A stretch of DNA of 64,000 nt from Bacteroidales bacterium (GTDB taxonomy: Bacteria; Bacteroidota; Bacteroidia; Bacteroidales; UBA3824): positions 1-64,000 of the forward strand of contig JAEDDH010000005.1 in NCBI GenBank assembly GCA_016293845.1, written 5' to 3'. Under the pieces are notes generated by a model. The model had not been told where the DNA came from. It saw only the letters and a list, made by a program, of their open reading frames with translations, and ran no database searches. Shown here piece after piece: positions 42,713 through 49,876 of the stretch. How positions within the stretch are numbered: position 1 is the first letter of the stretch; each line of letters starts with the position of its first letter. Position numbers and translations under genes: made by a program.

Positions 42713-44263
42713 ATGAATAGATTATTACTTGTTGTATCGATAATTGCTTGTAGTTGTGTTGGTTATGCACAACAATCGGAAGTTAATCCTAATGGCTACA
42801 ACCGTTTTTATTACCCCGAAGGAGGAATTTCGAGCGAGGGAACGCTTCGCAATGGTCAGCCCGACGGATATTGGAAAACCTATTTCCCTAACGGAAAACT
42901 CAAATCCGAGGGTCTCCGCACCGAGTTTAAATTAGACTCCACGTGGGTTTTCTATACCGAAAAAGGCGATACTCTCAACATTATCAACTACCGCTACGGC
43001 AAAAAAAACGGCTACCATTACACCTATACCTCGTTCGACGATTCTATTCATCATAATATGGTGGAATCCAAAGAGTTGTATCTCGACGACAAAAAACAGG
43101 GCATCTCTTACTACTATTACAAAAATGGAATGGTGGAAAAAGAAATCCCGTTTAAAAACGATTGGAAAAACGGCACTGGCTATCAATACAACAACAAAGG
43201 CGAGATTGTGGCTATTCTTCAATACAAAAACAACTCGTTGATAGACAAACAGATAATCAACCGCATCGATGGCGATGGTAAAAAGCAAGGCGTTTGGCGG
43301 ACTTTTTATCCTGGTCACAAGGTAAAGACTGAATGTTACTACAAAGACGACATTCTGAATGGTTACAGCCGCGAGTTTGATGAAAAAGGCAAAGAGATAA
43401 AGATTGAGCGTTATATCAACGGCGTGCTTCAAGAGGAGAACAAAAACGCCCTTGCCACCACCAAAGAGAGCGTTGAGGTAAAAAACACCTATTACGCCGG
43501 TGGAGGGCTCAAATCGAGCGGAGGCTATAAAAACAACCGTCCCGTGGGCGTTCATCGCACCTACAACGAAAAAGGCAAGATTAACGGTTCGTCTACCTAC
43601 AACGACGAAGGCAAAAAGATTGCCGATGGTATTGTTGATGGCCGCGGTCGCGAACAAGGAAAATGGACGCTTTACGACAGTCTCGGACACGTGTCGGGCA
43701 AAGGTGTCTACAAGGCAGGAAACCGCGAGGGAGAATGGCTTTTTTACCATCCCAACGGTCAGATTGAGCAAAAAGGCGTCTACAAAAACGGCAAGCCCGA
43801 AGGCGATTGGGTTTGGTATTACGACAATGGCAGGGTTCGCCGCACCGAATCGTTTTACCAAGGTGCCGAAGATGGCGATTACGTTGAGTTTGACATCGGT
43901 GGCGACACTCTTGCCCGCGGCACATATTCCGAAGGCTTAAAAACCGGCGTATGGAAAATTGCCTCAGGCGACGTGGTAATCTACGAGAAATACTCCGAGG
44001 ATATGCTTCACGGCGAATACAAAATTCTCTACCGCGCCACCAACAAGAAAAAACTTGAATGTTCGTATCTTCAAGACAATCTCCACGGTAAATACACCGA
44101 CTATTACCCTGACGGAAAAATACTTAGTCAAGGCACCTATATGTCGGGCAATAAAGACGGACTTTGGCGCTATTACACCGAAGACGGCCTCTTAGAATCG
44201 GAAATAGAGTATTCGCAAGGCGAAATCGTCAAAGCCGATGGCGCTAATATGCCGAAGAAATGA
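42713..44263 (+). CDS. Secreted MORN-repeat (YwqK-like) protein
   Basis: 516 residues with a signal peptide (MNRLLLVVSIIACSCVGYAQ). The rest is a chain of about 18 MORN_2 units of roughly 22 residues, such as GKLKSEGLR, HPNGQIEQKGVYKNGKPEGD and WVWYYDNGRVRRTESFYQGA. MORN_2 repeats form extended beta hairpins and are common in Bacteroidota, often labelled YwqK antitoxin-like without evidence. No toxin gene is adjacent, so a structural or binding role outside the cytoplasm is likelier. A related shorter gene lies at 52155. It is flanked by two copies of the GTAGAGACG palindrome. Confidence 0.88.
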   Translation: MNRLLLVVSIIACSCVGYAQQSEVNPNGYNRFYYPEGGISSEGTLRNGQPDGYWKTYFPNGKLKSEGLRTEFKLDSTWVFYTEKGDTLNIINYRYGKKNGYHYTYTSFDDSIHHNMVESKELYLDDKKQGISYYYYKNGMVEKEIPFKNDWKNGTGYQYNNKGEIVAILQYKNNSLIDKQIINRIDGDGKKQGVWRTFYPGHKVKTECYYKDDILNGYSREFDEKGKEIKIERYINGVLQEENKNALATTKESVEVKNTYYAGGGLKSSGGYKNNRPVGVHRTYNEKGKINGSSTYNDEGKKIADGIVDGRGREQGKWTLYDSLGHVSGKGVYKAGNREGEWLFYHPNGQIEQKGVYKNGKPEGDWVWYYDNGRVRRTESFYQGAEDGDYVEFDIGGDTLARGTYSEGLKTGVWKIASGDVVIYEKYSEDMLHGEYKILYRATNKKKLECSYLQDNLHGKYTDYYPDGKILSQGTYMSGNKDGLWRYYTEDGLLESEIEYSQGEIVKADGANMPKK

Positions 44264-44269
44264 TATTTT

Positions 44270-44298
44270 GTAGAGACGTGATATTATTGCGTTTCTAC
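44270..44298. repeat. Imperfect GTAGAGACG palindrome
   Basis: GTAGAGACG and CGTTTCTAC pair (one G-U) around an 11-nt loop. It lies between convergent genes and overlaps the last codon of the - strand gene. A second copy of the element at 42650-42677. Confidence 0.6.
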
Positions 44299-44600
44299 GA
44301 TATTTCTGCATTCAGCGCATTGGTAACCGCTGTGCGAATAGTGCTTTCGATAACGCTTTTAAAAGGCATAGCAAAAAATGGGATTTTGCCTTCGAGGGTA
44401 ACATCGTGCTCGTTAACATCGATATGGCCGCTGAGTTGCATACCGCTAAATTTGCACTGATAGTCGCCCGAGTTGCCGTTCCATTCCTCTTTGAGGTCGG
44501 TAACCTTGTCGCCGTGCTCTTGCTTCATCTGTTCAAAAAAATGGCGCATCTTTGCCAACGCCACATCCTGCGTAAATTGGTGATCTACTTTTACTTCCAT
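44295..44600 (-). CDS. Polyhydroxyalkanoic acid system (PHA_gran_rgn) family protein
   Basis: 101 residues. The pattern MEVKVDHQFTQDVALAKMRH, EWNGNSGDYQCKFSGMQLSG and EGKIPFFAMPFKSVIESTIR fits this small family, first named from PHA granule loci but widespread in bacteria without PHA. No PHA synthesis gene is nearby, so the family name should not be read as a function. The fold is likely a small alpha/beta, START-like domain. The interval 44601-44686 is AT-rich with nothing recognisable. Confidence 0.75.
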   Translation of the reverse strand: MEVKVDHQFTQDVALAKMRHFFEQMKQEHGDKVTDLKEEWNGNSGDYQCKFSGMQLSGHIDVNEHDVTLEGKIPFFAMPFKSVIESTIRTAVTNALNAEIS

Positions 44601-44686
44601 TGCTTGATATGATTAATTGTTTTGGCAAAGGTATGAAATTATTTCGATAATAACTAATACTTAATAATTCCGTTGTTCTAAATAAT

Positions 44687-45290
44687 TTAATTAATTAGTT
44701 TAATATCGTCTATTTTTGATATATATTTCTCTAAATCGCTCTTTTTGAACGGTTTGCCGTGAGCGGGATAGATGGTATCGCAGTCGGTATTGATGATTTT
44801 TTGCCACGACTGGCGGTATGCCTCCACATCCTCGATCCAAATGATAAACCTATTGATATTTAGAAAATTGTTCATAGCAGCATCGCCGCAAAACATTATC
44901 TTTCTGTATTTTAGCGAAATATGATCGGCGGTATGTCCCGGCGTGTAGATAATGGAGAACGGCAGTTGGTTCTTTATCTCTTCTAACCTCTCGCTGTTGC
45001 TTCCCGCTTTTAGAAACTTCTCTGCCAATGGATGAAGCACCACCTCGGCGGGAGTTATCGACAGCACTTCGTTGATAAATCCTGCGTGGTCGTCGTGAGC
45101 GTGGGTGAGCATTATATATTTGATTTTCTGGGGGTTGATATTGAATTTTTTTCAAAAACCGCTTAAATCCCGTATCATACCCCGTATCAATAAGTGCATA
45201 CCCATCGTCAATTTTCACTAAGTTGTTGTTTATTTTAGATTCCTTTTTAGATTCTTGAACAAAGATAAAAATTCTTAGCAATATGTCCAA
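44687..45290 (-). pseudogene. Metallo-beta-lactamase-fold hydrolase, frameshifted
   Basis: The N-terminal part (NNLVKIDDGYALIDTGYDTG, then FKRFLKK) reads from 45290. A run of seven A on the coding strand (T at 45146-45152) shifts the frame. With six A the text would continue FNINPQKIKYIMLTHAHDDH, giving the zinc motif HAHDDH, then YTPGHTADHISL, FCGDAAMNN and YPAHGKPFKKSDLEKYI. So the gene is complete apart from one extra A. It may be a recent pseudogene, a phase-variable gene or a sequence error. Without the shift it would be a typical zinc hydrolase of about 200 residues; substrate unknown. Confidence 0.8.
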
Positions 45291-45308
45291 ACTTCCTTAT
45301 CTTCGCCC

Positions 45309-45779
45309 ATGGATTATAAACCAAATACATTTTGCACACCAAACTAGGATATATACCCACCGACGAACAGAGTTTTTCGCTTGAGACGATTGAGAAAATG
45401 CGGACGGCTTCGCGCCACGTATGTTATCTTATCAACGAGGGTTACGACCTACAAAAGGCTTCAACCTTTATCAAATGTTGACGGCGGTGAGGTTTGGATC
45501 GACGGATTCAATGTGATTATTACTTTGGAGGTAATGCTCAGTAAATCAATACTTTTTAAGTGTATGGACGGCACTATTCGCGATTTGGCATCGTTGCGCG
45601 GTACATATAGGATTATCGACGAAACTTCTGTCGCAATCAAAATGCTTTTCGACACTCTTGGAGCAATGAATGTGGCAAAGGTAAACATCCTTTTAGACGA
45701 GCCTGTCTCCTATTCGGGACGATTGAAAGTGCTAATTGCCGAAATTGCCGAAAACTACAATGGTCAAAATACAATGTAA
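45309..45779 (+). pseudogene. DUF434 gene with internal deletion and frameshift
   Basis: From about 45342 one frame reads GYIPTDEQSFSLETIEKMRT, then ASRHVCYLINEGYDLQKAST and stops at 45478. A second frame continues with VDGGEVWIDGFNVIITLEVM, FKCMDGTIRDLASLRGTYRI and LLDEPVSYSGRLKVLIAEIA. These are the two ends of DUF434 proteins. The middle, which should carry the Arg-rich segment, is missing at the join near 45470. The C-terminal frame can be read alone from 45381, but its first 30 residues are out-of-frame text. Probably not functional. The interval 45780-45894 has no gene; it ends in a C-rich motif. Confidence 0.65.
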
Positions 45780-45894
45780 TAACCTCAGATTCAATATTTT
45801 AGACTATTGTATCAGTTGGCTCAACCTAATAAAATTATGCACAAAAGGCAGAGAAACGCAGATAATTAGGGTGTGGTAAAACCCCTCCCCTCCC

Positions 45895-46926
45895 CTACTC
45901 TAACTCATTGTTTTCAAAGTACTTTTGTAGCCAATCGGCGAAATGGATGAGGCTGTCGCGGGTCATATTGGGTATAAATTCCTGAATATCATCGTATTGC
46001 GCATTGAGAACAAAATATAGATATTCGTCTATCATATTGTCTTTAAGCATATTGTCGAAAAATTTGACGTAAAAATCCTCGTAAAAACCATTTCGCTCGG
46101 TAATGCTCTCTGATACATCTTTGAGGAGCGATTTTAGATTTTTGATAAACGGTTCGACGGGCGGAAGTATTTGGTTTTGAGGTATTTGTATTTTTTGTAA
46201 TCCATTGATAAACAGCAAAGATGAAATCAAATCTTCATCTTTTGGGTCGTTTTGTTTGGCGGTTTTTTGAGCAATAATGCGGTCGGCGTCGTTGACATTC
46301 ATTATTGTAGTCAATTTATTGATAGCCAATGCTGTACGTGCGCTTTTGGGTTCGGTGAGCATAAAGAAACAATATGCAAGTGCGCTGTGGATGTAGAGTT
46401 CGTCGTTGTAGAGAGTTTGAGCAAGGTCGAAATGAAGATCTGCACCAAAATTGTATCGCTTAATAGCCTCTATATAAGATAGATACGCCTCATTATTTTT
46501 TTTCTCATCTGTGAAACTCTTGGCCTTGCAGTAATACGGCAGATATTCGTTGGGAAATTTTTGGGCGGCACGGTTGTAGGCTTTTCGCTCTTCGATGTAT
46601 TTTTTGCTGATATTCAGGCATTTGCCCAAGATAACCGAAGCGTGAAGCGAATAATCAGAATTCATATCCATCACGCTCTGAGCATATTTTTGTGCTTTGG
46701 CGTAATCTTTGAGTTTAAAATAATTGACTGAAAGATTGTAACTTACAAGGTCTTTCATATAATCTTTTTGCAAGAGAGTAATCAATTTGTCGTTGCTCTC
46801 TTTAAACTTGCCTTCGTCGGAGAGATTAACGGCTATTTTTAGAGTTGAAGCGAGGTTTTCTTGTCCTTGGCAGAAAGTTTTTTCCGCCATAGCGAAAAGA
46901 ATGATTATAAGTAATATTTTGCGCAT
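45895..46926 (-). CDS. Exported tetratricopeptide repeat protein
   Basis: 343 residues with a signal peptide (MRKILLIIILFAMAEKTFCQ). TPR-like units: SDEGKFKESNDKLITLLQKD, LKDYAKAQKYAQSVMDMNSD, NNEAYLSYIEAIKRYNFGAD and DELYIHSALAYCFFMLTEPK. The C-terminal 120 residues are helical without clear repeats. Its ATG overlaps the stop of the HAD gene by one base, so it is translated with it. No known partner. Confidence 0.85.
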   Translation of the reverse strand: MRKILLIIILFAMAEKTFCQGQENLASTLKIAVNLSDEGKFKESNDKLITLLQKDYMKDLVSYNLSVNYFKLKDYAKAQKYAQSVMDMNSDYSLHASVILGKCLNISKKYIEERKAYNRAAQKFPNEYLPYYCKAKSFTDEKKNNEAYLSYIEAIKRYNFGADLHFDLAQTLYNDELYIHSALAYCFFMLTEPKSARTALAINKLTTIMNVNDADRIIAQKTAKQNDPKDEDLISSLLFINGLQKIQIPQNQILPPVEPFIKNLKSLLKDVSESITERNGFYEDFYVKFFDNMLKDNMIDEYLYFVLNAQYDDIQEFIPNMTRDSLIHFADWLQKYFENNELE

Positions 46927-47552
46927 TATTTTATGTATTTGTTTAATTGTTCGGTTAAAGAATATGGGTCGGTAAGATGAATGGTGTTGAAGCCGATTTT
47001 TTTGGCGGTGGCAATATTGTCGTCGCGGTCGTCGATGTAGAGAGTTTCGGCAGGATTCATACCCGAATCATTGATAACATACTGAAAACAGTTTTCAAAT
47101 GGTTTTGCAAAATGTATTTCGTTTGAGTAATAACGCTTTACGAATAATCCATCGGGCCATTGGGCGAGTTTTTCTACATAGTTGACGTGAATTTCGTTTA
47201 TGTTGCTGAGAACGTAGAGGTTGTATCCGCTATCTTTGAGTTTTTGGAGCAAAATTCGGTTTTCGTCGGGGTAGCAGAGAATCATTGCGTTCCAACAGTT
47301 GTCGAATGTTTCGTCGTCCATATTAGTGTTGAAAACATTATTGCAGAAAGCGCGATACTCAGCTGAAGTGCAATTACCTGTGGTATAGCGATATGCGATG
47401 TCTGTTTCGTCGCAAAGTTTCTTTTCAAAAGTTTCGGCAGCATCCTTTGCGCCGTTGCGTTCGTAGGCATCAGTTGTGGCACTTATCGACAGTGGAAAAA
47501 GCACTCCTCCGAGGTCGAACATAATGTTTTTAAATTTGTTAGTATTAATCAT
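46926..47552 (-). CDS. HAD superfamily (subfamily IA) phosphatase
   Basis: 208 residues from the ATG at 47552; a longer frame adds 19 residues upstream of the natural start. The nucleophile motif is FKNIMFDLGGVLFPL, in which the second catalytic Asp of DxD is replaced by Gly (DLGGV), as in the YihX/epoxide-hydrolase-N-like group. Motif II is LYVLSNINEIH, motif III the Lys in EIHFAKPFENCFQ, motif IV LYIDDRDDNIATAKKIGF. A small cap helix domain lies at about 15-90. Likely acts on sugar phosphates or similar small molecules; substrate unknown. Confidence 0.88.
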   Translation of the reverse strand: MINTNKFKNIMFDLGGVLFPLSISATTDAYERNGAKDAAETFEKKLCDETDIAYRYTTGNCTSAEYRAFCNNVFNTNMDDETFDNCWNAMILCYPDENRILLQKLKDSGYNLYVLSNINEIHVNYVEKLAQWPDGLFVKRYYSNEIHFAKPFENCFQYVINDSGMNPAETLYIDDRDDNIATAKKIGFNTIHLTDPYSLTEQLNKYIK

Positions 47553-47594
47553 AAAAAAATGTTTAAAAAAATTTTGTATGTAGATTTTATTATT

Positions 47595-47602
47595 TACTTT
47601 TG
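47595..47602 (+). promoter_or_regulatory. Promoter -7 element (TACTTTTG) for the tRNA gene
   Basis: TACTTTTG with a TTTG about 20 bp upstream (near 47574), a good fit to the Bacteroidota -33/-7 pair, 29 bp before the tRNA. Confidence 0.7.
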
Positions 47603-47630
47603 CACTCACAAAACGTTAAGTTAAAACGTT

Positions 47631-47704
47631 GGACCCATAGCTCAGTTGGTTAGAGCATCTGACTCATAATCAGGGGGTCCTAGGTTCAAGCCCTAGTGGG
47701 TCCA
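47631..47704 (+). tRNA. tRNA with CAU anticodon (elongator Met or Ile2)
   Basis: A 74-nt cloverleaf. Acceptor stem GGACCCA pairs with TGGGTCC, discriminator A; D-arm GCTCAGTTGGTTAGAGC; anticodon stem-loop TCTGA-CTCATAA-TCAGG with anticodon CAT; T-arm CCTAG-GTTCAAGC-CCTAG (TTCAAGC loop). CCA is not encoded. The G1-C72 pair excludes the usual bacterial initiator. Elongator Met and lysidine-modified Ile2 cannot be told apart with certainty by eye. Confidence 0.95.
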
Positions 47705-47706
47705 CA

Positions 47707-47737
47707 AGCCGGTTGATATTTTTCAATCGGTTTTTTT
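47707..47737. terminator. Terminator between tRNA and dnaG
   Basis: CCGGTTGA and TCAATCGG pair (one G-U) around TATTTT and are followed by eight T. It ends the tRNA transcript; its T-run touches the dnaG stop codon on the other strand. Confidence 0.8.
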
Positions 47738-49740
47738 TATACAATAATAATCCTATCCAAATTGGCAGCGATGGTTTTGCGAATTTCGTTTAATTGTTTT
47801 ATCTGACCGAGCACCTCCATCTGCTTATCGGCGGGCATTGTGCGGTCTTTGAGTTGCTCAATTGCCTGTTTTTCAGCCATATTGATAATCTTTAATTTGT
47901 ATGTGAGTATCGTCTTTGGGATGTCTTTCTTGTAGGTCATCTCGGGTGTTTCGCACGTGTTGCCACGTTTTGTCCAAATGTTGCTGAGTTGGTCTTTTTG
48001 AATGGTAAGGTCGGCGGCGAGATTGCGGATTTTCTCGTCTTCATTGTTGAGAAAATACGATGCGTCGATGGTGTTGCCATTCATCAAGTGGCTCTTGTAA
48101 TCCTCGAAAATCTTCTGAAATACAAGGTTTTTGAGTTCGAGATCCTCGTTCATAAGTTCGCCAATGATGTATGTGCTTACCGTTACGATGTTTTGCTCGC
48201 CTGTGGCAACGTCGGTGATGGTTTCGTATTCGTAGTTGCCAAAATTGATGAGGTAGTTGATAATTTCCTTCTCTTCCACCTCGGCGTAAACGTTTTGTAC
48301 AAACGTTGGAACTTGCTTAGTTTCAGGATTATTTGCCACCATCGGCTGACCTTCGGCGGGTAGTGCAACATTTGGGTTGGAGGGATTAACAATATCTGTG
48401 CTTTGGCGAAATTTGGCTTTAATCAAGTCCTCGTGCTGTTTCTTTATCAGTCGGCCTATTTCGGCATACAGCGCATCTTCCTTAACATCAAGCAGTTTAC
48501 TACATTCTTTGATGTAAAAACTGCGGGTAACGGCATTGTTGATTTTAGAAATCGACACCACAATGCTACCCACCACTTCGGAACGTTTAAGAGGATCGTT
48601 TTGACTGTCTTTCAATAATATACGCGTTTTAAAACGTATAAAATCCTCCTCATGTTCATCGATATATTGTTGCAATTCGGTTGGCGTGTGGCTTTGAGCA
48701 AACGAATCGGGGTCTTCGGGTTCGGGCAGAAGTACCACCTTTACATTAATATCTTGTTCGAGGATGAGGTCGATACCGCGAAGAGATGCCTTAATACCAG
48801 CCCAATCGCCGTCGTAAATAACTGTGAGATTATTTGTAAAACGCTTAATAACAGATATTTGCCCCGGAGTAAGCGACGTACCCGACGAGGCCACTGTGTT
48901 TTCTACACCTGATTGGCTCATAGAAATTACATCGCAGTATCCTTCAACAAGATAGCATTTGTCGCGCTTAACTATTGCGTTTTTGGCTTGATAAATGCCG
49001 TAGATGACGTTACTTTTGTGGTAAACCTCTGATTCTGGTGAGTTTACGTATTTAGCAAGTTTCTTATCTGAGGTCATTATTCTACCGCCAAACGCCACAA
49101 CGTTTCCTGCTATCGAATGTATAGGAAACATAACACGCCCAGCAAAACGGTCGAATTTGTAGCCGTCTTCTTTTACTATCGTTAAGCCTGTTTTTTCGAG
49201 ATATTTAATGTTGTATCCCGCCTTAATTGCCTCATTAGTAAGTGCTTGTCTATTAGCAGGACTATATCCCAATTGGAATTTCTCTATGGTATCGGGTCGG
49301 AATCCTCGATGCTGAAAATAACTGAGAGCCACCATCCTACCCTCTTCGGTGTCGGTGAGCGTTCTTGAAAAAAATTTCTGTGCGAAGGTATTCACAATCT
49401 TCATCGACTCGCTGTCTTCGTGCTGCGACTTTTCCTCGTCACTTAACTCTTTTTCAACTACTTGGATGCCATATTTCTTGGCAAGGTATTTCAGCGCTTC
49501 GGGATAGGTCATATTCTCGTGCTTCATCACAAACGACACAGGCGAACCCGAAACGCCACAGCCAAAGCATTTGAAGATGTTTTTGGCAGGCGAAACCGAA
49601 AACGATGGAGTTTTCTCGTTGTGAAACGGACAGCAGCCTATATAGTTGGCTCCACGACGTTTGAGTGTCATAAAATCTTGCACAACGTCCAATATCTGAG
49701 CCGTTTCTATAATCCGCTGTATGGTGGGTTGATCTATCAT
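47737..49740 (-). CDS. dnaG: DNA primase
   Basis: 667 residues. Synthesises RNA primers for replication. Zinc domain: GCCPFHNEKTPSFSVSPAKN then FKCFGCG (CHC2-type ligands, residues about 36-66). The TOPRIM core has LVEGYCDVISMSQSG, then VASSGTSLTPGQISVIKRF and VIYDGDWAGIKASLRGIDLI. The C-terminal DnaB-binding helical domain follows after residue 430. Normal length. It has its own promoter-like element (49773-49780). Confidence 0.97.
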   Translation of the reverse strand: MIDQPTIQRIIETAQILDVVQDFMTLKRRGANYIGCCPFHNEKTPSFSVSPAKNIFKCFGCGVSGSPVSFVMKHENMTYPEALKYLAKKYGIQVVEKELSDEEKSQHEDSESMKIVNTFAQKFFSRTLTDTEEGRMVALSYFQHRGFRPDTIEKFQLGYSPANRQALTNEAIKAGYNIKYLEKTGLTIVKEDGYKFDRFAGRVMFPIHSIAGNVVAFGGRIMTSDKKLAKYVNSPESEVYHKSNVIYGIYQAKNAIVKRDKCYLVEGYCDVISMSQSGVENTVASSGTSLTPGQISVIKRFTNNLTVIYDGDWAGIKASLRGIDLILEQDINVKVVLLPEPEDPDSFAQSHTPTELQQYIDEHEEDFIRFKTRILLKDSQNDPLKRSEVVGSIVVSISKINNAVTRSFYIKECSKLLDVKEDALYAEIGRLIKKQHEDLIKAKFRQSTDIVNPSNPNVALPAEGQPMVANNPETKQVPTFVQNVYAEVEEKEIINYLINFGNYEYETITDVATGEQNIVTVSTYIIGELMNEDLELKNLVFQKIFEDYKSHLMNGNTIDASYFLNNEDEKIRNLAADLTIQKDQLSNIWTKRGNTCETPEMTYKKDIPKTILTYKLKIINMAEKQAIEQLKDRTMPADKQMEVLGQIKQLNEIRKTIAANLDRIIIV

Positions 49741-49772
49741 TTTTGTTTTCCTTGCCTTTACGTTTTGATTTG

Positions 49773-49780
49773 CAAAAATA
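49773..49780 (-). promoter_or_regulatory. Promoter -7 element (TATTTTTG) for dnaG
   Basis: Reads TATTTTTG on the - strand, 33 bp upstream of the dnaG start. Confidence 0.55.
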
Positions 49781-49842
49781 GCGTATTTTTCGGATTGTGC
49801 CGGCGGTTATTAAAAAAAATTTTAAAGTTAAAAGAAACTATT

Positions 49843-49850
49843 TATTTTTG
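49843..49850 (+). promoter_or_regulatory. Promoter -7 element (TATTTTTG) for the GT-C/TPR gene
   Basis: TATTTTTG, 27 bp upstream of the ATG at 49877; divergent to the dnaG element. Confidence 0.55.
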
Positions 49851-49876
49851 CGATTTCTAATCAAAGTATTAAACCA

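Noticed and set aside
42932..43861. 309-codon open frame on the minus strand
   Set aside because: Antisense to the MORN-repeat gene; its hydrophobic text is a by-product of repeated Tyr, Asn and Lys codons.
42713..44263. Toxin-antitoxin assignment for the MORN (YwqK-like) gene
   Set aside because: The protein has a signal peptide and no toxin gene is adjacent; the label comes only from family naming.
45381..45779. Intact 132-residue gene
   Set aside because: Its first 30 residues are out-of-frame text overlapping the N-terminal DUF434 frame; treated as part of a pseudogene.
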